A DNA stretch of 64,000 nt from Arthrobacter_J sp038199985 (GTDB lineage: Bacteria > Actinomycetota > Actinomycetes > Actinomycetales > Micrococcaceae): positions 104,303 to 168,302 of the forward strand of contig JBBPYK010000069.1 of the NCBI GenBank assembly GCA_038199985.1. The letters run 5' to 3'. Shown piece after piece: positions 55,512 to 63,949 of this stretch; position 1 is the stretch's first letter, and each line of letters starts with the position of its first letter. The notes under the pieces are model-generated. The model ran no database searches. It had not been told where the DNA came from and saw nothing but the letters and a program-made list of their open reading frames with translations. Made by a program: the position numbers and the translations under genes.

Positions 55512-56702
55512 CTACTTGTTGTCGGGAAACTTTCTTTTGAATTCTTCCTCTGCCGTTTTAGCATCCTTCATTTCGGGGAGCTTGACACCGTGCTGCGTCG
55601 CGGCCTCTTCGGCCTTGCGCCGCTTCTTTCGAACGTCGTTGAGGACAGCGGTAGCATCGGTGCGCGGTGAATCTTCACCTAGATTTCGATACACCGACAG
55701 TGCGTGCTCTAGCTCTGCCACTGTCTTTTGTGCGCGCGCTTTCGGACTGAGCAGACTCAGCACGGTGGCAAGAATGATCGTTCCCACAATGACGGCAAGT
55801 GAAACGAACGTCGGGATCTCTGGCGCCCATGCAACGGATTCACCACCATTGATAAAGGGGAGCTCGTTGACGTGTAATGCATGGAAAATAAGCTTGAGTC
55901 CAATGAAGGCGAGAATCACGGACAAACCGTGCTTTAGATAGATCAGCCTGTCCATGAGCCCACCGAGCAAGAAGTACAGCTGACGCAGGCCCATCAGAGC
56001 GAAAATGTTGGCGGTGAAAACGATAAACGCGCTCTGCGTTAATCCGAAGATGGCAGGGATGGAGTCCACGGCAAACAGAAGATCAGTTACACCGATGGTG
56101 ACGAAGACAATCAACATCGGAGTGAAGACCTTCTTGCCACCCACAACTGTCCGCAGCTTATTTTCGTCGTAGCTATCGGACATGGGCAGTACGTTGCGTA
56201 GCTTGGCGATGAGCTTGTTCTCTGAACCAGATTCTTCATCTTCACCAATATCAGTGGCCTGCTTATACGCGGTGTAAAGCAGGAATGCGCCAAAGATATA
56301 GAACACCCAGCTGAAGTTCTCAATAACAGCGGCACCAATGAGGATAAAAATACCGCGCAAGATCAGCGCGATGATGATCCCAACCATCAGCACTTCCTGC
56401 TGATATTTTCTGGGCACTGAGAAGCGAGCCATGATGATGATGAAGACAAACAAGTTGTCGACACTGAGGCTGTACTCTGTGACCCAACCAGCCACAAATT
56501 GTCCGGTGTGTTCTGGGTCTGTGAAGATCCACATGAGGCCAGCGAAGGCCAGCGCCAGAGCCACATAAAAGCTAACCCAAAGACTAGCTTCCTTCATGGA
56601 CGGCTCATGTGGCCGTTTAGCCACCAGAAGGAGATCAATGAGCAAGATGACGCCAAGAACAATGAAAGTTCCGACCTCAAAAGCTACGGGTAATTCTGGC
56701 AT
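55512..56702 (-). CDS. TerC/Alx family membrane protein, putative manganese exporter
   Basis: 396 residues. Seven or more membrane helices with the acidic motifs EYSLSVDNLFVFIIIM and TDLLFAVDSIPAIFG that define the TerC family, followed by a charged cytoplasmic tail of ~70 residues (AELEHALSVYRNLG onward). Members of the family, such as E. coli Alx and the Bacillus TerC proteins, export Mn2+ or supply it to secreted proteins. A yybP-ykoY manganese riboswitch in front supports that here. GAAAGG six bases before the ATG. Confidence 0.93.
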   Translation of the reverse strand: MPELPVAFEVGTFIVLGVILLIDLLLVAKRPHEPSMKEASLWVSFYVALALAFAGLMWIFTDPEHTGQFVAGWVTEYSLSVDNLFVFIIIMARFSVPRKYQQEVLMVGIIIALILRGIFILIGAAVIENFSWVFYIFGAFLLYTAYKQATDIGEDEESGSENKLIAKLRNVLPMSDSYDENKLRTVVGGKKVFTPMLIVFVTIGVTDLLFAVDSIPAIFGLTQSAFIVFTANIFALMGLRQLYFLLGGLMDRLIYLKHGLSVILAFIGLKLIFHALHVNELPFINGGESVAWAPEIPTFVSLAVIVGTIILATVLSLLSPKARAQKTVAELEHALSVYRNLGEDSPRTDATAVLNDVRKKRRKAEEAATQHGVKLPEMKDAKTAEEEFKRKFPDNK

Positions 56703-56717
56703 GACAACCTTTCAAGG

Positions 56718-56845
56718 AGCAAAGAGTTACCGCAAGTCTCTCCACCGGTTATCTCAGATACCAGCCGCTGCATCCGGCGGGGCAACGGCGCCGCGCGTGT
56801 TGACGAATACAGCGTTATGGATACTCCCCTACGCTCATACCAGTT
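56718..56845 (-). ncRNA. yybP-ykoY manganese riboswitch upstream of terC
   Basis: On the minus strand GGGGAGTA (56829-56822) and TCGTCAACAC (56806-56797) match the two conserved loops that form the Mn2+ site of the yybP-ykoY riboswitch. They are spaced 15 bases apart by a short region that can form part of the stem. The following GC-rich hairpin region reaches to about 56725, near the terC ribosome site. Exact borders are estimates. The aptamer begins right at the end of the upstream gene. Confidence 0.78.
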
Positions 56846-58650
56846 TAGATGCAGTTCGTGTTGGGAGGAAATACCTCCGTGCCAGGTTCAAAACGTGAAA
56901 TGACTACGGCGATCCTCGGATGCTCCCAGTAACCTCCGTGCCGGAGGGGATCAGTTAAGGAATCGGCAAGGCAAAGGTTTTCAGCCCCGTCTATGGGCCC
57001 GCCCAAGGGATCTGTCTCTCGCCAGAAATTGATCCACTCCTCAGTTGCTCCAGCTACTCTCACCTGGAGTCCCGATGTGAAGTAGGCAGGAAACAGCGGT
57101 GCATATACGGACTCGATCGGCGACCCAGCCGATACGAACACGGGTTGGGGGCCACTGCGGTGTGGCTCGTGGGCGAGCAGCCAGGCGCAGAGGACAGAAC
57201 CCTGACTGTGACCAAAAAGTATCGGCCTGACAGCTTCGCCGCACTGATCCAATTCGAGTCGGATGCCGGCCAGCACCGGATACCGGTAAGAGGTCCCTGC
57301 CAGCGGATGGTCACGAACTGGCCAGAACCCCGCGAGATCACCAATTTTGGCCATAACTTCTCTGAATGCTGGGAACTGGCCAAGAAGCATACTCAAAATC
57401 ACGACGGCCGCTGCCACTTGCAGCAACAGCACTCCCAGTCCAAAAATTGGCCCGCCAAGTTTTCCTTCACCGAGTATGACCGCAGCGGCCACGCCAACCA
57501 TCCCGAGCAGTCCCGCAATGGGGGTCACCAAAGGAACAACGGACGGAAGGACACCGATAAAATCGTGCCACCACACGCCACGGGAATACGCACCGCGGAA
57601 AAGATTGGAGAGTTTGAGTTTCGTACACAAGCCCAAGACGAGGAATGTGACCGCAAACAAACCAAGTAGAAGAATCATGGACTGGAATGGCAGCAGATCA
57701 AGTCGGCTGTCTCCGGCAACTGCCGGATCGTCATAGGACAGAAGAACGCGATATTGATACGGAAGTGCCCCACTTTGAAGGGGGTAGAGCAGACTGTTGA
57801 CGTAGTTGGTCAAATTGTCCAAGGCCATGCGTACCAAAGCTGTCACCGTATGCATCAGCACCACCGCCACCGTCAAGACCAACCCTGTCATGGGCAAGGG
57901 GCGGACTCCTTTGCGACCCTGAGACGGTGTAAATGCGTACACGGCGACCAAAAGTGAGGCCAGCAGCATAACCCCGGTGGTACTTACGACGACCACCAAT
58001 GCCATCGCGTCCAACAGTGGTTCATTTCCCGGCCCAGGTGGGACCACCGAGGGCCACCCATCGTAGGCAGTCTGGCCAGGCCTCAACGCGGACAGCAAGA
58101 TCCCACCAGCCAGAACAACGGCGACGTGGGAGCATAATGAACCCTTTGATGTACCGGCGTCTTCGGGTTGGAGCCGCACCACCCGAACCCAGCACAGTAT
58201 CAGCAACAATGACAATCCCGCTGCTGCCGCCAACGGTGTCAGCCGGCCCAGCCATAGCGGGTCCATAAACAAGGGAAGATACCGCAAGATGGTTTCCATC
58301 AGGACAATCAGCCAAGCCAGCTGAACCAATGTCGTTCCCACAGCAGTTATCGAAACGACAGCCCGATGCATGTTAAGCGCAACCGGATGACCCTCTTCTG
58401 GTCGCATACGTCCTGCAACATTGATGAGAGTAAAGGGAAACGCCAGGTACCACCAGATGCGACTTGTCTGCTTCCGGTTGGCACGCCACCAATTAATGAG
58501 TTTCAGCGGATGCGCAGGTAGCGCCGGAGGACTTCGACGCTCTACCCACCCGTTCAGGGCAGTTCCGCTTGGTTCCCCCAGCGCCCTGTACCCGGACTGG
58601 TCACCAACACCATGAACCCTAATTTCGACAATGTGCGGCTCCGGTACCAT
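56845..58650 (-). CDS. integral membrane alpha/beta-hydrolase-like protein
   Basis: 601 residues. It opens with a beta strand and HG loop (IVEIRVHGVG), as at the oxyanion strand of lipases. Eight or so membrane helices follow between residues ~90 and ~430. Then comes the nucleophile elbow LFGHSQGS with Ser482. Candidate acid and base are Asp547 (ETDPLGG) and His577 (YWEHP). The hydrolase fold is therefore split by a membrane domain. No named family recognised; a membrane lipid esterase is a reasonable guess. 13 bases after uvrB, and its end abuts the terC riboswitch. Confidence 0.75.
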   Translation of the reverse strand: MVPEPHIVEIRVHGVGDQSGYRALGEPSGTALNGWVERRSPPALPAHPLKLINWWRANRKQTSRIWWYLAFPFTLINVAGRMRPEEGHPVALNMHRAVVSITAVGTTLVQLAWLIVLMETILRYLPLFMDPLWLGRLTPLAAAAGLSLLLILCWVRVVRLQPEDAGTSKGSLCSHVAVVLAGGILLSALRPGQTAYDGWPSVVPPGPGNEPLLDAMALVVVVSTTGVMLLASLLVAVYAFTPSQGRKGVRPLPMTGLVLTVAVVLMHTVTALVRMALDNLTNYVNSLLYPLQSGALPYQYRVLLSYDDPAVAGDSRLDLLPFQSMILLLGLFAVTFLVLGLCTKLKLSNLFRGAYSRGVWWHDFIGVLPSVVPLVTPIAGLLGMVGVAAAVILGEGKLGGPIFGLGVLLLQVAAAVVILSMLLGQFPAFREVMAKIGDLAGFWPVRDHPLAGTSYRYPVLAGIRLELDQCGEAVRPILFGHSQGSVLCAWLLAHEPHRSGPQPVFVSAGSPIESVYAPLFPAYFTSGLQVRVAGATEEWINFWRETDPLGGPIDGAENLCLADSLTDPLRHGGYWEHPRIAVVISRFEPGTEVFPPNTNCI

Positions 58651-58663
58651 CAGACCACCCCAA

Positions 58664-60751
58664 TCAGGCGTGGCCTGCTGACTGCATCTGTCTCAGTTCC
58701 TTTTTGAGGTCAGAGACTTCGTCGCGCAAGCGCGCCGCCAACTCGAACTGCAGTTCGGTGGCTGCACCGTGCATTTGCTCGGTGAGCTGAGCAATAAGGT
58801 CCAAGAGATCTTCCGCAGGTACTGCTGCAAGCCCATCGCGGCGGACGCCGGTCGTCGAGGATCCTTTTTTACCGCCCTTCCTCCCAGCAGCCGCCTCAAG
58901 AAGCGCGGCAGTGTCCGCGTCCTCACGCGCCAACTGATCACTAATATCAGCGATCCGTTTCCGCAATGGCTGGGGGTCAACGCCGTTCTTCTCATTGAAG
59001 GCCACCTGAACTTCACGACGCCGGTTCGTTTCTTCAATGGCGTGCTCCATTGAGGCCGTGATCCGGTCCGCGTACATGTGGACCTCACCAGAAACATTGC
59101 GTGCCGCACGGCCGATCGTCTGGATCAGCGACGTCGAGCTGCGCAGAAAGCCTTCCTTGTCCGCATCAAGAATGCTTACCAAGGACACTTCGGGAAGGTC
59201 CAACCCCTCGCGAAGAAGGTTGATACCGACAAGTACGTCAAAGGTGCCCATTCGCAGTTCCCGGAGCAGCTCTACTCTGCGGAGAGTGTCTACATCTGAG
59301 TGCAGATACTCCACCTTCACTCCGTGCTCCAGTAAGTAGCCAGTGAGGTCCTCGGCCATGCGTTTGGTCAGTGTGGTCACCAGAACGCGCTCATTCTTTT
59401 CAACACGCGTATGGATCTCCCCCAGAAGGTCATCAATCTGACCTTTGCTGGGCTTAACGATGATCTGCGGGTCCACCAGCCCCGTGGGCCTGATGATTTG
59501 CTGAACGTAGCCGTCCGACTTCCCCAACTCGTATTTGCCCGGCGTAGCCGACAAATAAACTGTCTGACCGATCCGTTCCAAAAACTCGTCCCATTTCAGA
59601 GGCCTGTTGTCCATCGCTGAAGGAAGTCGGAAACCGTGGTCCACCAGGGTACGTTTACGCGACATATCCCCTTCATACATGGCACCAATTTGTGGGATGG
59701 TCACGTGCGACTCGTCAACCACAAGCATGAAGTCATCCGGGAAGTAATCGATCAGGCAGTGCGGAGCAGTCCCAGCTCCGCGTCCGTCGATGTGGCGTGA
59801 GTAGTTCTCGATGCCGTTACAGAAACCCATCTGCTGCATCATCTCGAGGTCGTATGTGGTGCGCATCCGCAAACGTTGCGCTTCCACGAGCTTGTTCTGA
59901 CCTTCCAGTTCGTCAAGTCTTTTCTGCAACTCGTCTTCGATCCGAGTGATCGCTTTGGACATACGTTCTGGCCCTGCAACGTAATGGGAAGCCGGAAAGA
60001 CATACATCTCGTTCTCTTCGCGGATGAGCTCTCCGGTGAGGGGGTGGAGCGTTTGGATACTTTCGATCTCGTCTCCAAAGAACTCGACACGAAGGGCCTG
60101 TTCCTCATACATGGGAATGATCTCTACGGTGTCGCCACGCACCCGGAAGGTCCCTCGGTGAAAGTCCATGTCATTGCGTGTGTACTGCATAGACACGAAA
60201 CGCCGCAGGAGCTCATCTCTGTTCATCTCTGCGCCCCTGCGGAGGGTCACCATGCCAGCAACATATTCCTCGGGCGTCCCTAACCCGTAAATGCACGAAA
60301 CGCTAGCCACTACCACGACGTCCCGACGCGTCAGCAATGCATTCGTGGCAGAGTGCCGTAGCCGCTCAACTTCCTCGTTGATGGACGAATCCTTCTCGAT
60401 GAACGTATCCGTTTGGGGCACATATGCCTCAGGCTGATAATAGTCATAGTAGGAAACGAAATACTCCACCGCATTGTTGGGCAGAAGTTCCCGGAACTCA
60501 TTGACCAGCTGTGCAGCCAACGTCTTGTTCTGCACCATGACCAGAGTGGGTCGCTGAACCTGCTCAATGAGCCACGCCGTCGTCGCGCTTTTACCCGTTC
60601 CCGTGGCACCCATGAGTACCACGTCCTTCTCCCCCGCCTTGATACGATCCGTCAGTTCCGCGATGGCGGCCGGTTGATCGCCCGCTGGTTTGAACTCACT
60701 GATCACCTCAAACGGTGCCACTACACGCTTAATGTCCTGTGCAAGACTCAT
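58664..60751 (-). CDS. uvrB: excinuclease ABC subunit B
   Basis: 695 residues. Walker A GATGTGKS, the beta-hairpin region YYDYYQPEAYVPQTDTFIEKD (Tyr-rich, about residue 95), DESHVTIPQ (motif II) and QTIGRAARN (motif VI). The UVR domain that contacts UvrC is at the C-terminus (ELQFELAARLRDEVSDLKKELRQM). UvrB verifies damage after UvrA loading. ATG 60751 has no Shine-Dalgarno; TAACCT lies seven bases upstream. Confidence 0.98.
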   Translation of the reverse strand: MSLAQDIKRVVAPFEVISEFKPAGDQPAAIAELTDRIKAGEKDVVLMGATGTGKSATTAWLIEQVQRPTLVMVQNKTLAAQLVNEFRELLPNNAVEYFVSYYDYYQPEAYVPQTDTFIEKDSSINEEVERLRHSATNALLTRRDVVVVASVSCIYGLGTPEEYVAGMVTLRRGAEMNRDELLRRFVSMQYTRNDMDFHRGTFRVRGDTVEIIPMYEEQALRVEFFGDEIESIQTLHPLTGELIREENEMYVFPASHYVAGPERMSKAITRIEDELQKRLDELEGQNKLVEAQRLRMRTTYDLEMMQQMGFCNGIENYSRHIDGRGAGTAPHCLIDYFPDDFMLVVDESHVTIPQIGAMYEGDMSRKRTLVDHGFRLPSAMDNRPLKWDEFLERIGQTVYLSATPGKYELGKSDGYVQQIIRPTGLVDPQIIVKPSKGQIDDLLGEIHTRVEKNERVLVTTLTKRMAEDLTGYLLEHGVKVEYLHSDVDTLRRVELLRELRMGTFDVLVGINLLREGLDLPEVSLVSILDADKEGFLRSSTSLIQTIGRAARNVSGEVHMYADRITASMEHAIEETNRRREVQVAFNEKNGVDPQPLRKRIADISDQLAREDADTAALLEAAAGRKGGKKGSSTTGVRRDGLAAVPAEDLLDLIAQLTEQMHGAATELQFELAARLRDEVSDLKKELRQMQSAGHA

Positions 60752-60757
60752 GCTTTA

Positions 60758-60771
60758 CAGGTTAGTACCTG
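60758..60771 (-). promoter_or_regulatory. uvrB -10 element within an inverted repeat
   Basis: CAGGT-TAGT-ACCTG is a perfect 5-bp inverted repeat. On the minus strand the -10-like TAACCT (60759-60764) lies inside it and ends seven bases before the uvrB ATG. It is not a LexA-type site. Confidence 0.4.
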
Positions 60772-60816
60772 ACCCGGACATTCTGGGTCCGAAAGACCTG
60801 ACGGTACGCTGCCGGC

Positions 60817-62025
60817 CTAATGAGGTAGGGCTAGTGGCTGCCATCCGCTGTTCTGTGCCCAGTGGTTCATCTGCGGATCTGCCGACCGGCTAAACCAGTC
60901 TTCCTTCGCTTGCGCGTAGCGATCTGTGGAGTTGTCGGTGGAGCATTCTTCTGCCAGCTGACGCTTTTCAGCCGCGTAGGCAGCGACCGCACTGGGATTG
61001 GCGGACAGCCAGTCCCTGAACAAAAGCGAATAACGCCAGCCCGGGGAGCCGAGAACCCGGATATGCAGGTTGACGGTGCGGCCTGGATCGGCGTTTCCAT
61101 GGAGCCGTTTTGCCCCATTGACCGGATTGGTGTGGTTCGGTCTCGGCGTGTCCTGCCAGATGCCGGGCCAACGGGGAAAGCCCGCCCCTGCTAGCGAACT
61201 CGAAACAGCATCGGCGTCGTCCAGGCTGTGCACGGTAGCTTGAAGATCCAGTACGTCCTTCGCTGGCAGCCCCGGTACCGCAGTTGAGCCAATGTGGTCT
61301 ACGGCCAAAATACGTGGATCCGCAAGTAGTATCCGCTTCGCGAGCAGAGCCGCCTGATCCCGCCACTGTGGCTGCGGTGCCACTAATAGCGGCGGGCCGT
61401 AGCGCGGGGCGATCCGAGCGTCCAACAGGTTCTGGTGGAAAGGCAAGAGCCGTTCCTCCCAGAGCGTGTCCACCAGGGCCATCAGCTGATCGGGAGAGCC
61501 CGTATTGGGTAGCACTACATCTGCAGCGGCGGTGCGTTCGGCTGGCGAAACTTGGGCTGCTATTCGAGAGCGGGCATCCGATTCGGACATGCCACGATTC
61601 TCCATCATGCGCCGTAGGCGGTCGTTCTCGGGCGCGTCGATCACCACCACCAGGTGAAAAGAGGAGGCTTGCCCGGTCTCGATCAACAGCGGAATATCCT
61701 GAACGACGATCCTGCCCTCGCTACCTTGTGCGAGTTCTGCCGCGCGGGCCCTGACTATGGGGTGCACGATGGCGTTGAGACGTTCGCGTTGCCCGGGATC
61801 GTTAAACACCACTTGGCCGAGCGCTGGGCGGTCCAGTTCGCCAGCATCGGTCAAAATTTCTGGTCCGAAGGCTTCCACCACGGCACGCAGGCCATCCGTG
61901 CCAGGCTCCACGACTTCCCGTGCGATGGCATCTGCATCGACCAGCGTGGCGCCAAGGTTAGATAGCCGCGCGGACGCGAGTGATTTTCCGGCCGCTATGC
62001 CACCGGTCAGTCCAACTTTGAGCAT
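60817..62025 (-). CDS. coaE: dephospho-CoA kinase fused to GrpB/UPF0157 domain
   Basis: 402 residues. Residues 1-200 are dephospho-CoA kinase, the last step of CoA synthesis: P-loop GLTGGIAAGKS, DADAIAREVV and DIPLLIET. Residues ~215-400 are a GrpB/UPF0157 nucleotidyltransferase-like domain (DHIGSTAVPGLPAKDVLDLQ). The same fusion occurs in Mycobacterium CoaE, where the C-terminal part aids folding. ATG 62025: GGAGG sits one base before it, too close to be a ribosome site, and TAGTGT is seven bases upstream. Confidence 0.94.
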   Translation of the reverse strand: MLKVGLTGGIAAGKSLASARLSNLGATLVDADAIAREVVEPGTDGLRAVVEAFGPEILTDAGELDRPALGQVVFNDPGQRERLNAIVHPIVRARAAELAQGSEGRIVVQDIPLLIETGQASSFHLVVVIDAPENDRLRRMMENRGMSESDARSRIAAQVSPAERTAAADVVLPNTGSPDQLMALVDTLWEERLLPFHQNLLDARIAPRYGPPLLVAPQPQWRDQAALLAKRILLADPRILAVDHIGSTAVPGLPAKDVLDLQATVHSLDDADAVSSSLAGAGFPRWPGIWQDTPRPNHTNPVNGAKRLHGNADPGRTVNLHIRVLGSPGWRYSLLFRDWLSANPSAVAAYAAEKRQLAEECSTDNSTDRYAQAKEDWFSRSADPQMNHWAQNSGWQPLALPH

Positions 62026-62032
62026 GCCTCCA

Positions 62033-62042
62033 ACACTAGACT
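62033..62042. promoter_or_regulatory. overlapping divergent -10 elements for coaE and yigZ
   Basis: ACACTAGACT reads TAGACT (62037-62042) on the plus strand, six bases before the yigZ GTG, and TAGTGT (62038-62033) on the minus strand, seven bases before the coaE ATG. The two share the TA at 62037-62038, so both polymerases cannot sit there together. Confidence 0.5.
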
Positions 62043-62048
62043 GTCTTT

Positions 62049-62726
62049 GTGTCTGAATCAGGAAGTACGTGCGGTGCGTATACAACGCTCGCCGGTCACA
62101 GCCGCAACGAAATCGACATCAAGCGTTCTCGGTTCATCGCACTGCTGACGAGCGTTAATTCCGAGGAAGCAGCCCGCAAGCACATCGCCGCAGCACGCCG
62201 CGAGTTTCCGGATGCACGCCATCACTGCAGCGCATACGTGGTGGGTCCGCATAGACACCTGCAGCGCACACATGACGACGGCGAGCCCTCAGGCACTGCG
62301 GGCCAACCCATGTTAGAAGCCCTTATACGCGGCCAGAGCACCGGCGGCGCAAACGACCTGAGCGATATCGTTGCCGTCACAGTTCGGTACTTCGGGGGCA
62401 CTCTGCTTGGCACGGGAGGACTAGCGCGCGCGTACTCGGAATCCGTTACCGCTGCGTTGGCGACGTCGACTTTTCGTACACGCCGGAGAGTACGGACCTT
62501 TAGTGTGCTGGCCGCACACGGCAACGCTGGAAGACTTGAGCATGAGCTGCGTTCCGCGGGAGTCGTCATTTCCGCTATTCGCTACACGAGTACCGGCGCC
62601 GAGCTCGATTGTGCGGTTCTGGACGAACCAGCGCGCACTGAATCGTTTTTGAAGAATGTAGCAATTTTCGGTTCTGGCGCCCTTGAACCAATCGACCATG
62701 GGACTTCCTGGATGGATCATGACTGA
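62049..62726 (+). CDS. YigZ/IMPACT family protein
   Basis: 225 residues. The N-terminal UPF0029 domain has IDIKRSRFIALLTSV, THDDGEPSGTAGQPML and VRYFGGTLLGTGGLARAYS, the three family signatures. A smaller second domain follows. Homologues are linked to translation or stress through GCN1-like binding, but bacterial function is unproven. GTG start, no ribosome site, TAGACT six bases upstream. Confidence 0.92.
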   Translation: MSESGSTCGAYTTLAGHSRNEIDIKRSRFIALLTSVNSEEAARKHIAAARREFPDARHHCSAYVVGPHRHLQRTHDDGEPSGTAGQPMLEALIRGQSTGGANDLSDIVAVTVRYFGGTLLGTGGLARAYSESVTAALATSTFRTRRRVRTFSVLAAHGNAGRLEHELRSAGVVISAIRYTSTGAELDCAVLDEPARTESFLKNVAIFGSGALEPIDHGTSWMDHD

Positions 62727-63849
62727 ACTTGACCTTTCCCTCTTGCGGCGGTCCCCCGACGTCGAGGCGGACAATCTCTTCGCCTGGGACTCCGCGGACG
62801 AGTATATCTTGGAGGCCTCGCGCGACGCCGTCGCCAACTCCCAGCCCGGGACCGTGGCCGTTATCGGCGACAACTACGGGGCCATCACGCTTTCGGTCGT
62901 GGCCAGTGGAAATGGACCATTGCGGGTGCATCAAGATGCGCTATCCGGCGAACTCGCATTGGCTAGGAATGCGCGGATGCTCTCGGTACCGGAGATGTAC
63001 TCGCATCACCGCCCTGGTCCCGAGCTGCTATCAGGGGCCCGACTAGTCCTCATGAGGCTCCCGCGTTCCCTGGCTGCGCTGGAGGAGCTTTGCTGGTTGA
63101 TCGCGCAGTACGCCCATCAGGAAGTTGTTGTCATGGCCGCGGGCCGGGTCAAGCACATGACTCCGGCCATGAATGACGTCTTCGGACGCTATTTCGACAC
63201 CGTGCAGGCATCTCTTGCCCGGCGCAAGTCGCGCATCCTGACAGCGTCCGGCCCCAGGCTCAACACCGAGTCCCCGTACCCCGTCTGCGAGTCACATGAA
63301 GTTGGCCTGGAAAGGCCTCTTGTCCTCTACTCTCACGGCGCCGCGTTCGGCGGAGGCAGACTTGATCTGGGTACTCGGTTTCTGCTGCCCCAATTGCAAC
63401 AGCTGCCGCAGATTATGACCGCGGTGGACCTCGGGTGCGGTACTGGGGCGATCGCCGCTTATCTTGCCCTCCAACGCCCCAACATCAGCGTGATTGCCGT
63501 TGATCACTCCACAGCGGCGGTCGACTCTGCACTCCTCACCATGCGCGCCAATGAAGTTGATGGCCAAGTGAAAGTGGTGCGCGACGACGGTCTTTCATCC
63601 CTTCCAGATGCGAGTCAAGAATTGATTATTCTGAACCCACCGTTCCATATGGGCGCGACTGTCCATCCGGGAATTGCGCTAAAGCTTTTTCGGGAAGCAG
63701 CAAGAGCGCTCTCATCTGGTGGCCAGCTCTGGACAGTGTGGAATAGCCACCTCGGGTATGTCCGCGCGCTGAGCAGCATCATCGGCCCAACGCGCCAGGT
63801 GGACCGCAACCCTAGATTCACCGTATCTGTGAGTACTCGACGCCTGTAG
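62719..63849 (+). CDS. RsmC/RlmG-type class I rRNA methyltransferase
   Basis: 376 residues. The C-terminal half binds S-adenosylmethionine (AVDLGCGTGAIAAYLAL) and has ILNPPFHMG, the NPPF motif of guanine-N2 rRNA methyltransferases. The N-terminal half (VAVIGDNYGAITLSVV) looks like an inactive copy of the same fold, as in RsmC and RlmG, which modify 16S or 23S rRNA. ATG 62719 overlaps yigZ by eight bases; a start 12 codons earlier is in frame. Confidence 0.85.
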   Translation: MTELDLSLLRRSPDVEADNLFAWDSADEYILEASRDAVANSQPGTVAVIGDNYGAITLSVVASGNGPLRVHQDALSGELALARNARMLSVPEMYSHHRPGPELLSGARLVLMRLPRSLAALEELCWLIAQYAHQEVVVMAAGRVKHMTPAMNDVFGRYFDTVQASLARRKSRILTASGPRLNTESPYPVCESHEVGLERPLVLYSHGAAFGGGRLDLGTRFLLPQLQQLPQIMTAVDLGCGTGAIAAYLALQRPNISVIAVDHSTAAVDSALLTMRANEVDGQVKVVRDDGLSSLPDASQELIILNPPFHMGATVHPGIALKLFREAARALSSGGQLWTVWNSHLGYVRALSSIIGPTRQVDRNPRFTVSVSTRRL

Positions 63850-63885
63850 CACTCCCCACGTAGTTTGTCAGACGAAATGTAAAGA

Positions 63886-63911
63886 GGGGCCCCGCCGGAT
63901 TGCGGGGCCCC
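63886..63911. terminator. bidirectional terminator before rpsA end
   Basis: GGGGCCCCGC and GCGGGGCCCC pair perfectly (10 bp) around a six-base loop. It lies between the methyltransferase gene (+) and rpsA (-), which converge here. An A-rich stretch precedes it and an A/T-rich one follows. Confidence 0.8.
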
Positions 63912-63949
63912 ACAATAATTAAACGGCTGGCTTAGTTTCCAGTCAGCTT

